Assembly (NCBI GenBank): GCA_022615805.1
Contig: JAKEGO010000051.1
Location: forward strand, 1 to 13,278
Source of the DNA: Thermoplasmata archaeon
GTDB lineage: Archaea; Thermoplasmatota; JAKEGO01
Reading direction: 5' to 3'
DNA: 13,278 nt
Shown here: positions 8,570 through 13,278 of the stretch, one piece after another
Position numbering within the stretch: position 1 is the stretch's first letter
How the letters are laid out: every line of letters starts with the position of its first letter
The notes under the pieces: model-generated
Seen by the model: the letters and a program-made list of their open reading frames with translations, nothing else
What the model was told of the DNA's origin: nothing
The model's database searches: none
Translations under genes and position numbers: made by a program

Positions 8570-9262
8570 TCACTCGGCGATCGTCACCGTCGACTTGCAG
8601 TGCGGGCACATGACGGATATCGGGATGTGCGGGACGATCAACTGGTTCCCGCAGCTCGAACAGCTCCTGAACAGGAGCTCGGGATGCTGGCCCGGCTGCC
8701 TCGGTGGTGGGGGCGGAGAGGGGGGGCGCGTCGCGGTTGGAACGGCGGTCTGGCCCGCCGAGGGCTGGACCGCCCTCCGCGGGATGAACTGGACCGTCTG
8801 CGGCCTATCCTCCATGACCTCCGGTGCCGTCCGCGATGGCGTCGGCATGTACCGTGTGTCCGGTTGTGGCGTGACCTCGTGCACCATCCCTTCCAGCGCA
8901 GAGAGGGCGCCAGCCTCACCGTCCTGCGCCGCGGTCGTCCGCTCGGGGCGGGAGGCCTGACGCGGGGCCTCGTATGCCTGCCATGCGCCGTGCTGCGCCG
9001 GCGGCGTGCGTTCATACGTGGATGGCTGGTGCGGCTGATGGGGCGGGTACCTCTGGTCCGGAAATTGCGGTGAGACCGGCGAAGCGGGAGCAGGTGGGGC
9101 GATGTTCCGGGCCTTTGCGATCACGACGAGAGCCTCCCTGATGCCCATGCTGATGCTGACGCACTCCTCGGTCTCGGGAATGCCATTGAGCAGTATGCGA
9201 AGGTTACCCTCCAGCTCGTCCATGCTAGAGCCGGAGACGCGTTCCACCCTGTATCGTTCCAT
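8570..9262 (-). CDS. Uncharacterised proline-rich protein with C-terminal zinc ribbon
   Basis: I do not recognise this gene as a named family. From the ATG at 9262 it encodes 230 residues in three parts. Residues 1-53 look like a small folded alpha/beta domain (MERYRVERVSGSS to REALVVIAKARNI). Residues 54-195 are a low-complexity, proline- and glutamine-rich, presumably disordered linker that includes a PSPPPPPRQPGQ run. Residues 201-222 form a zinc ribbon of type CX2C-X14-CX2C (CSSC at 201-204, CPHC at 219-222). No signal peptide or membrane helix is seen, so it is probably cytosolic. Such ribbons bind nucleic acid or protein, and no enzyme motif is visible. The ATG is preferred over GTG 9268 because GGGGTG lies five bases upstream. 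It has its own TATA box. Its position directly upstream of hef, in the same direction, suggests but does not prove a link to DNA metabolism. Confidence 0.75.
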   Translation of the reverse strand: MERYRVERVSGSSMDELEGNLRILLNGIPETEECVSISMGIREALVVIAKARNIAPPAPASPVSPQFPDQRYPPHQPHQPSTYERTPPAQHGAWQAYEAPRQASRPERTTAAQDGEAGALSALEGMVHEVTPQPDTRYMPTPSRTAPEVMEDRPQTVQFIPRRAVQPSAGQTAVPTATRPPSPPPPPRQPGQHPELLFRSCSSCGNQLIVPHIPISVMCPHCKSTVTIAE

Positions 9263-9301
9263 GGTCACACCCCGTTGCAGCGGACCAATCGGGAACGCGG
9301 G

Positions 9302-9307
9302 ATATAA
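9302..9307 (-). promoter_or_regulatory. TATA box of the zinc-ribbon gene
   Basis: The minus strand reads GGGTTATATCCC here. Transcription would start near 9279, leaving a leader of about 17 bases with a GGGGTG ribosome-binding site before ATG 9262. It is in the spacer of about 80 bases after folD. Confidence 0.5.
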
Positions 9308-9332
9308 CCCTTTTGTTGAATTCCTTCCTGGC

Positions 9333-9346
9333 TGACCCGCGGGTCA
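9333..9346. promoter_or_regulatory. Perfect 14-base palindrome at the folD stop, possible operator
   Basis: TGACCCGCGGGTCA is a perfect palindrome overlapping the folD stop codon. It lies about 30 bases upstream of the TATA box of the zinc-ribbon gene. A regulator site for that gene is the simplest reading. As RNA it could also form a five-base-pair stem with a CGCG loop at the end of the folD message, but no T-run follows. Confidence 0.35.
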
Positions 9347-10090
9347 ATTGCGGATGGCCATGCGTACGAGGTTGCGCATGAGCATCGAGACCGTGACCGG
9401 ACCGACGCCGCCGGGCACTGGCGTGACGGCGGAGGCAACATCGAGGACGGAGGCGGTGTCAACGTCCCCGCACACCCTTCCGCCCACGCGGTTCATCCCG
9501 ACATCGATGACGACAGCGCCGGCCTTGACCATTCCCGCGCCAATGAGGGATGGCACGCCGGCTCCGGTGACGATCACGTCGGCTCCGCGGGTGTGGTCCC
9601 GGAGGTCGCGGGTGTGGACGTGGCAGACCGTGACCGTGCAGTCCCGCCTCAGGAGGAGTACGGACAGCGGACGGCCGAGTATGGGCGAGTGGTTGACGAT
9701 CACCACCTCCGAGCCCCTGAGGTCGCGCACCTCCCGGTCAAGCAGCTCGAGGCATGCCGCAGGAGTAGGTGGAACGACGAGGACCTCACCGGAGATGAGC
9801 CGTCCCAGGTTCGCAGGGTGGAGGCCCTCGACGTCGCGGTCGTGCGGCATCGCCCCCATCAGCGCATCGAAGTCCAACTCCTGCGGGACGGGGTGGCCAA
9901 TGAGGACACTGTCCGCGATGTCCGCGAGGTCGAGGACGCCCTCGATCGCCGCTTCCTCTTCCGCCTCCACGTGCCTCTCCTCCACCCGCACCCCAAGGCG
10001 GCGCGCCGCTCCCCGGACCTGCCCAAGGAAGATATCGGTCCCCGGGGAATACCCGACCGTGAGCATCCCAAGGGCCGGTGGCCTTCTCAT
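9344..10090 (-). CDS. folD: FolD-family methylenetetrahydrofolate dehydrogenase/cyclohydrolase homologue with altered active site
   Basis: FolD converts methylene-tetrahydrofolate through methenyl- to formyl-tetrahydrofolate in one-carbon metabolism. Family motifs are clear: DVEGLHPANLGRL, VPPTPAACLELL, the nucleotide-binding NHSPILGRPLSVLLLRRD, TVTVCHVHTRDL, VIDVGMN and TPVPGGVGPVTVSML. The active site is unusual. In the segment GYSPGTDIFLGQVRGAARRLG, the conserved Tyr and catalytic Lys (usual pattern YVxxK) are Phe (F21) and Val (V25), and the usual QLPLP is GHPVP. In E. coli FolD the lysine is needed for cyclohydrolase activity, so this protein may be dehydrogenase-only or have another role. 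The ATG at 10090 is the first standard start. However, the upstream in-frame codons encode the conserved FolD N-terminus (IIDGRAIAGE), so the real protein is probably about 24 residues longer (see 10091-10162). It follows the isomerase gene directly and is probably co-transcribed with it. Confidence 0.85.
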   Translation of the reverse strand: MRRPPALGMLTVGYSPGTDIFLGQVRGAARRLGVRVEERHVEAEEEAAIEGVLDLADIADSVLIGHPVPQELDFDALMGAMPHDRDVEGLHPANLGRLISGEVLVVPPTPAACLELLDREVRDLRGSEVVIVNHSPILGRPLSVLLLRRDCTVTVCHVHTRDLRDHTRGADVIVTGAGVPSLIGAGMVKAGAVVIDVGMNRVGGRVCGDVDTASVLDVASAVTPVPGGVGPVTVSMLMRNLVRMAIRN

Positions 10091-10162
10091 CCCGACGATC
10101 TCCTTGGCGAGCGAGGACTCGACCTCGCCGGCGATCGCCCTGCCGTCGATGATCCTCCCCGT
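10091..10162 (-). other. folD: Probable N-terminal coding extension of folD without a standard start codon
   Basis: In frame with folD, this stretch encodes TGRIIDGRAIAGEVESS and onward to the ATG at 10090, matching the conserved FolD opening (IIDGKxIA). The frame is open back to a stop at 10190 but contains no ATG, GTG or TTG. A strong Shine-Dalgarno sequence (GGAGGGGTGATC, 10176 to 10165) overlaps the isomerase stop and is correctly placed for an ACG codon at 10162-10160. A one-base loss in the run of four Gs (10160-10157) is an alternative, since an extra G there would bring the GTG at 10170 into frame. Confidence 0.55.
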
Positions 10163-10166
10163 GGGA

Positions 10167-11195
10167 TCACCCCTCCGGGTAACGCGCCTTCAGCTCATCT
10201 ATCGCCGCGATGGTGAACGGGTCGAGGTTCCGCATGAAGGCCAGGTAGTTGCTGGCAATGTCCCCTACCATTATGTGGTGGAAAATGCCCATCCTGCCCG
10301 AGAGGGGTTCGTCCCCTATCACCGTGTAGCCCACGCGGCGCCTCGCGAGCACCTCCTTGAAGAATGCGTTGAAAACGTCGGTCCCGTGGGACATGTCGCC
10401 CTCCATCAGGATGACGTGCTCATCCCCCCTGGTTCCGATGTCCCATCCGACGATCTCGTTATGCGCGATCTCTGGGACCTCTCCCCAGTGCCCGAGGACC
10501 TTGGATACCTCGTTGAGCTGGGTCATGAACCGTCTTGCGGCGGGGAGGTACGGGCGCGGGGCATAGACGTACGGGACCCTCGCGGCCAGCAGGGTCGCGA
10601 CCTCGAGGGGCAGGTTGCCGTCGTCGGCGTCGGGGGCATATCTCGGGACGACCTTCCGGAGACCGTCGGCCGCGCGTTCCAGCTCTGACCTGAAGGAGGC
10701 GATCCCCGCCGATTCGAGGACGTTGAACGTCGGGACCGTAAGATAACCCGTCGCCGCCCTCGGGGCGGGCGCATCCGGTACGATGAGGCACGGGAGGCCT
10801 CTGGAGTGAAGGAGGTCTGCCATTCTCCCGCCATGGGTGATGCCGACACACCTGGCGCCAGCGCGGATGCCCTGTTCCAGCATGGCGAGGGTCTCGAGGG
10901 TGTTCCCGGAGTAGCTGACGGCGATGAGGAGGGTTCCCTCGTCGACGTACGCCGGAAGGGTGAATCCTCGCACTGGCTCGATCGGGACGATAGCCACATC
11001 GGCGCAGCACGCCTTGACGATGTCACCCCCGATAGCCGAGCCTCCCATCCCGGCGATGACCACGTTCCTGATGCCCTCTCCATCAACCTCGACACGGATG
11101 TCTAGCGATACCTCGATCTGTTCCGGGAGGGCCATCGCGGCGTCCAGCATTCCATGGGAATCGAGCCTGGTGACGTCCTTGGATACCGGTATCAC
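10167..11195 (-). CDS. Bifunctional phosphoglucose/phosphomannose isomerase
   Basis: Cytosolic SIS-domain enzyme of the archaeal PGI/PMI family, which interconverts fructose 6-phosphate with glucose 6-phosphate and with mannose 6-phosphate. It links central sugar metabolism to mannose supply for glycans and solutes. The protein has 342 residues, somewhat longer than the roughly 300-residue crenarchaeal enzymes. Visible motifs are GMGGSAIGGD (49-58), the phosphate-binding SYSGNT (94-99), PRAATGY (145-151; the threonine here is tied to the dual specificity in this family), the catalytic glutamate in LNEVSK (E229), and HNEIVGW (from H245). The start is GTG 11195, with a TATA box about 26 bases upstream and no Shine-Dalgarno sequence, so a leaderless message is likely. 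Its stop lies inside the ribosome-binding region of folD. Confidence 0.93.
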   Translation of the reverse strand: MIPVSKDVTRLDSHGMLDAAMALPEQIEVSLDIRVEVDGEGIRNVVIAGMGGSAIGGDIVKACCADVAIVPIEPVRGFTLPAYVDEGTLLIAVSYSGNTLETLAMLEQGIRAGARCVGITHGGRMADLLHSRGLPCLIVPDAPAPRAATGYLTVPTFNVLESAGIASFRSELERAADGLRKVVPRYAPDADDGNLPLEVATLLAARVPYVYAPRPYLPAARRFMTQLNEVSKVLGHWGEVPEIAHNEIVGWDIGTRGDEHVILMEGDMSHGTDVFNAFFKEVLARRRVGYTVIGDEPLSGRMGIFHHIMVGDIASNYLAFMRNLDPFTIAAIDELKARYPEG

Positions 11196-11217
11196 GCCCC
11201 ATCAATGCACGATGGCG

Positions 11218-11224
11218 TTAAAAA
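11218..11224 (-). promoter_or_regulatory. TATA box of the isomerase-folD transcript
   Basis: The minus strand reads CCTTTTTAACGCC. The centre of TTTTTAA is about 26 bases upstream of GTG 11195, which suits a leaderless start, as at hef. It is the only AT-rich hexamer at the right distance. Confidence 0.5.
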
Positions 11225-11227
11225 GGT

Positions 11228-11603
11228 TGATGTAAATAGGTCGACGCGCGCGTTACCCCACATCCGGAGTCGTGGCTGGCGAATCGTTCCACGGATGACG
11301 GCCGACAGCGGTCGTTCGAATCCGAGATCATGTGCACCTCTCAGCCCTGAACTTCCCATCCCAGTGGTCGATGCGGTGAAACTTCATCCTATTCGTCGCC
11401 CTATAACGCCCGCCGCAGGACAGAGCAACTTCATGTCCAAGGGATGATATCGACATCGCCCGGGCCAGAAAGCCTCTCGAAGCGGCCTCGTGTGACACGA
11501 TGGGAAGGCAAGAGGATCGTCGATTGAGGTAGGTCTCCGTGTCAAGTAGTATCACGTTCATCGTGTTACTTTGTAGCATTGTTCATCGAGTCCTGGTCAT
11601 CGA
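11228..11603. other. Gene-poor spacer of about 375 bases
   Basis: Between the isomerase promoter and the end of the tryptophan-rich gene I see no convincing gene. The longest frames (83 residues on the minus strand, 97 on the plus strand overlapping the isomerase start) have no ribosome-binding site, no recognisable motif and no codon-use support. Base composition varies from about 62% to 43% G+C between adjacent 60-base lines. A TTCGAATCC string near 11315 resembles a tRNA T-loop, but its stem does not pair. The stretch could be an eroded gene or a long 3' region. Confidence 0.4.
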
Positions 11604-12746
11604 TCAGAACAGTAGCCCCCAACTGTGCTCGGCGTTACCTATCCCGCCGCCCACGTCCTCGATGGTCACCTCGCGGTCTCCGTCTGTAAAGCGAAGTTCC
11701 GTGAGCCTCGAGGGATATTCATTATAGTACAGCAGCGTCGAGATCGGTCCGAGGAGAGGCTGCTGGAATCGCCAGCAGGCACGCGCGTAGGTGGTGACCT
11801 CCATGTCGAGTTCTACGCCCTTCTCCCGTGAGGCGAGCCTGAACACTGGATGTCCCTTTACCATCTTCCTCTTCACCCTCACATCCCTCATCCGGTGCGA
11901 TCTCCCTGTGTACGAATCGTAGTACTCGATGCTCTTTGCGACCGGGACCTTACCGGCGTTGAACGGGCTCCTCTCGCGCTGGGACCTTCGAAGCATCGGG
12001 AGGCCTATGTGAGGTTGGAAGTATTGCACGTAGGAACCGTCACCCATGTGCACCGTCCCCCAGAACCACGGCGGAGCCGGGGCGTTGACCATGACCTTCT
12101 GGAAATAACCGGTTCCCGTGATATGCTCTGACGTATCACGGAATGATAACGTTCCGTTTACAGCCAGTCTCTTCTTCCTGAGGATGCTGAACCCGTGCCT
12201 TGAGGTGCCGACGTTTCCCTTGAAGTCCCCCTCCGCAAGCGGGCCCGATCCTGCTAGGCGAACATCGATGTCGAAATCTCCCTTGGCCACATGGACCCGA
12301 TGCGAACCGCCATCGGCCGAGAACAGGTGTTCATGTCCCTCCGAACTGACTGGCCGCAACGATCCCGAATCACCTTCCCACCGGGATCCGAAGATCGACC
12401 TCTCGAGTGTCATGGGATCGTGCATTTCTCTCCCATCGAAGAACCAGGACGCTGCCATGCCGTCGAATACGAGGGACCCATGCCCCTTCCCTATCTCCCT
12501 CGAAGGGGACCACCATTGGTCATCGACCCGTATTCGGTTGCAGTTCTTCGTCGACCATAGGACCATGAACTGCCTGGGACCGAGCGTTCCATCGGAAGGT
12601 CCCTTCCAGTCCCTGAACGAACCTGAAGGGGAAGCGATAGAAATATCCTCTGGATCGTCGATGAAAAAGAGCCAGAACCACCACCACCAGGTGAGCCGGC
12701 GCTTCCGCGAATCGACATCGATGTCCCAGAGATCGTTCATCCCCAT
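11604..12746 (-). CDS. Tryptophan-rich hypothetical protein, possibly lipocalin-like (CrtC/AttH type)
   Basis: I cannot assign a function. The protein has 380 residues, starting at ATG 12746 (a second ATG at 12740 fits the weak TATA spacing better). The most distinctive part is WWWWFWLFF at about 20-28, then PRQFMVLWSTKN (57-68). The rest is rich in short alternating segments with Gly, aromatic and charged residues, as in beta barrels. It includes VNGTLSF, ITGTGYFQKVMV (209-220), PPWFWGTVHMGDGSYVQYF (225-243) and a C-terminal region with TDGDREVTIEDVGGGIG. The pattern, a conserved strand followed by W-x-W-G and a D-G-S strand, recalls hydroxyneurosporene synthase/AttH lipocalin-like proteins, but this is judgement from motif shape only. 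The hydrophobic run is too short and too tryptophan-rich for a normal signal peptide. G+C is lower (about 55% by sampled lines) than in hef (about 70%), hinting at a different history. Confidence 0.72.
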   Translation of the reverse strand: MGMNDLWDIDVDSRKRRLTWWWWFWLFFIDDPEDISIASPSGSFRDWKGPSDGTLGPRQFMVLWSTKNCNRIRVDDQWWSPSREIGKGHGSLVFDGMAASWFFDGREMHDPMTLERSIFGSRWEGDSGSLRPVSSEGHEHLFSADGGSHRVHVAKGDFDIDVRLAGSGPLAEGDFKGNVGTSRHGFSILRKKRLAVNGTLSFRDTSEHITGTGYFQKVMVNAPAPPWFWGTVHMGDGSYVQYFQPHIGLPMLRRSQRERSPFNAGKVPVAKSIEYYDSYTGRSHRMRDVRVKRKMVKGHPVFRLASREKGVELDMEVTTYARACWRFQQPLLGPISTLLYYNEYPSRLTELRFTDGDREVTIEDVGGGIGNAEHSWGLLF

Positions 12747-12763
12747 GGTGATGCTAGCGCGTG

Positions 12764-12771
12764 CTATTATT
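12764..12771 (-). promoter_or_regulatory. Weak TATA-like element of the tryptophan-rich gene
   Basis: AATAATAG on the minus strand lies 27 bases upstream of the ATG at 12740 and 21 upstream of the ATG at 12746. No Shine-Dalgarno sequence precedes either ATG, so a leaderless message starting at 12740 is plausible. The match is weak, and the neighbouring AT-rich region offers other candidates. Confidence 0.3.
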
Positions 12772-12815
12772 GGTTTCGCCCCGCGAATGGATCATTGAGC
12801 ATCATAGAGTATACG

Positions 12816-12853
12816 CTAACGTATCGAGTTCTACCGTATCGTCTACCGTATCG
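12816..12853. repeat. Three tandem copies of CTAMCGTATCG
   Basis: The copies are CTAACGTATCG (12816-12826), CTACCGTATCG (12831-12841) and CTACCGTATCG (12843-12853). The last two are identical and the first differs by one base; start-to-start spacing is 15 and 12 bases. They lie 45-90 bases upstream of the possible TATA element of the tryptophan-rich gene, suitable for binding a regulator. Confidence 0.65.
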
Positions 12854-12900
12854 ATTTGTTAAATATTGACATCTAAATTAAATCACATTAAACGATAAAA

Positions 12901-12978
12901 CATTTATTTTTATAAGTAATGCCATTAAGTATTGGGTCGAGGCGACCCGGCTTTTCGATAATACGTATAAAAATAATG
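12901..12978. repeat. Large imperfect dyad with TATA-like arms
   Basis: The left arm (12901-12920) and right arm (12959-12978) are inverted copies matching at about 17 of 20 positions with one gap. Both contain ATTTTTATA. The centre of symmetry falls at about 12940, on the GC hairpin at 12934-12948. The arms could be two facing TATA boxes, the ends of a tiny inverted-repeat element, or a protein-binding dyad. Confidence 0.5.
12934..12948. other. GC hairpin at the centre of the AT-rich dyad
   Basis: GGGTCG and CGACCC form a six-base-pair perfect stem with an AGG loop, the only GC-rich patch in the AT-rich spacer. GGCTTTTCG follows on the plus strand. It could be a weak terminator, the 5' stem of an RNA, or the core of a binding site. 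Confidence 0.5.
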
Positions 12979-13040
12979 ATTAACTACATAGTAACATAAA
13001 TTTTCTCAGTAATCGCGTTTTTTACCGTTGCTCCCGCAGG

Positions 13041-13048
13041 CTTTATTA
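13041..13048 (+). promoter_or_regulatory. Possible TATA box for the right-end gene
   Basis: CTTTATTA lies at the right edge of the AT-rich region. Transcription would start near 13070, leaving a leader of about 90 bases before the preferred ATG at 13161. Other AT-rich strings to the left could serve instead. Confidence 0.33.
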
Positions 13049-13150
13049 CCTCCCGAGACCAATGACCGTCAAACAGGCCAGGCATACCGATGTCGGAGTT
13101 CGATCCAGACCCGACCACGCATCGATGCCAACCTTCGACCATCGCAAGAT

Positions 13151-13155
13151 GGAGG
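13151..13155 (+). promoter_or_regulatory. Shine-Dalgarno sequence of the right-end gene
   Basis: GGAGG stands five bases before ATG 13161. It favours that start over two in-frame upstream ATGs at 13062 and 13149, neither of which has a comparable site. Confidence 0.6.
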
Positions 13156-13160
13156 TTTGG

Positions 13161-13278
13161 ATGAGACCGGAGAGGACGCGCAGGCAGAAGGCGCTGAGGA
13201 GGGCAGGTGTCCTAATGTTCGTCCTTGCGCTGATGATCCCCCTATTCCTCGTCCTCATCACGATGCCCGCCAGTGAAC
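13161..13278 (+). CDS. N-terminus of a membrane-anchored or secreted protein, cut by window end
   Basis: The first 39 codons of a gene running off the right edge. The protein begins with a strongly basic segment (RPERTRRQKALRRAG) followed by a hydrophobic stretch of about 20 residues (VLMFVLALMIPLFLVLITM) and then PASE. This is the pattern of a signal peptide or single N-terminal membrane anchor with the rest outside the cell. The start is supported by GGAGG five bases upstream. The frame is open further back to an ATG at 13062, which would add 33 polar residues, but that part lacks a ribosome-binding site. It diverges from the tryptophan-rich gene across the AT-rich spacer. The function cannot be judged from this fragment. 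Confidence 0.6.
   Translation, partial: MRPERTRRQKALRRAGVLMFVLALMIPLFLVLITMPASE

Larger units (their letters stand above)
12791..13030. other. AT-rich intergenic region between divergent genes
   Basis: This stretch has about 32% G+C by hand count (76 of 240 bases), against roughly 55-73% in the sampled coding lines. It separates the minus-strand tryptophan-rich gene from the plus-strand gene beginning at 13161. It has no open frame of note. It contains three tandem copies of an 11-base motif (12816-12853), a large dyad (12901-12978) and T6 at 13018-13023. It probably holds promoters for both flanking genes; an origin or a small RNA gene is possible. Confidence 0.6.

Noticed and set aside
8564..9073. 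169-residue plus-strand open frame opposite the zinc-ribbon gene
   Set aside because: The minus strand encodes a complete four-cysteine ribbon with TATA box and ribosome site; the plus-strand product is Arg-rich without motifs.
9348..10688. 446-residue plus-strand open frame across folD and the isomerase
   Set aside because: It lies opposite two genes with full conserved motifs. Long antisense frames are expected in DNA of this G+C, and the translation is low-complexity Arg/Ser/Pro without motifs.
11310..11325. GTTCGAATCC resembling a tRNA T-loop, possibly a tRNA or attachment-site remnant
   Set aside because: The bases on each side do not form the five-pair T-stem (only the closing pair and one wobble fit), and no acceptor or anticodon arms are found nearby. 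The match is too short to support a remnant.
11328..11579. 83-residue minus-strand open frame in the gene-poor spacer
   Set aside because: No Shine-Dalgarno sequence, no TATA box at leaderless distance, and no recognisable sequence pattern. Left as unassigned spacer.
12816..12853. Tandem repeats as a short CRISPR array
   Set aside because: The units are 11 bases with 1-4 bases between them, too short for repeat-spacer structure, and no cas gene is present.
12791..13030. AT-rich region as a replication origin
   Set aside because: The repeats and A/T richness are suggestive, but no orc1/cdc6 gene is in the window and I see no clear origin recognition box. Kept only as an alternative.

Overview
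The window looks like a chromosomal segment of a GC-rich archaeon, most likely a Thermoplasmatota-like euryarchaeon. It carries both subunits of topoisomerase VI, a euryarchaeal Hef helicase-nuclease, an archaeal bifunctional phosphoglucose/phosphomannose isomerase, and archaeal TATA boxes about 25 bases upstream of several start codons. The FolD core motif NHSPILGRP resembles the Thermoplasma type of FolD as I remember it, but Thermoplasma itself lacks topoisomerase VI, so a related mesophilic or uncultured lineage fits better. The placement is inference.

Layout, left to right. (1) The 3' part of a protein-L-isoaspartate methyltransferase gene (pcm). (2) A promoter followed by the top6B-top6A operon. 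(3) A MATE-family exporter with its own promoter. (4) A block of minus-strand genes: an SDR oxidoreductase translationally coupled to hef, an uncharacterised proline-rich zinc-ribbon protein, folD, and the sugar-phosphate isomerase. (5) A gene-poor stretch of about 375 bases. (6) A tryptophan-rich protein of unknown function with a possible lipocalin-like (CrtC/AttH-type) fold. (7) A very AT-rich intergenic region (about 32% G+C over 240 bases by hand count) with tandem repeats and a large dyad. (8) The first 39 codons of a gene for a membrane-anchored or secreted protein, cut by the window end.

Genes that work together: Top6A and Top6B form one heterotetrameric type IIB topoisomerase. Hef handles stalled replication forks, so positions 751-8489 hold two genome-maintenance systems, separated by a transporter and an SDR. 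FolD (one-carbon metabolism) and the isomerase (sugar phosphates) are adjacent and probably co-transcribed. Two start modes are visible. Genes with their own promoter (MATE, hef, isomerase) have start codons about 25-27 bases from the TATA centre, suggesting leaderless mRNAs. Internal or leadered genes (top6A, top6B, SDR, the zinc-ribbon gene) have Shine-Dalgarno sequences.

I found no CRISPR array, transposase, rRNA or tRNA. No clearly new multi-gene system is evident. The best candidates for novelty are the FolD with a substituted catalytic lysine and no standard start codon, the unexplained zinc-ribbon protein upstream of hef, and the lower-GC right end with its tryptophan-rich protein and structured AT-rich spacer.
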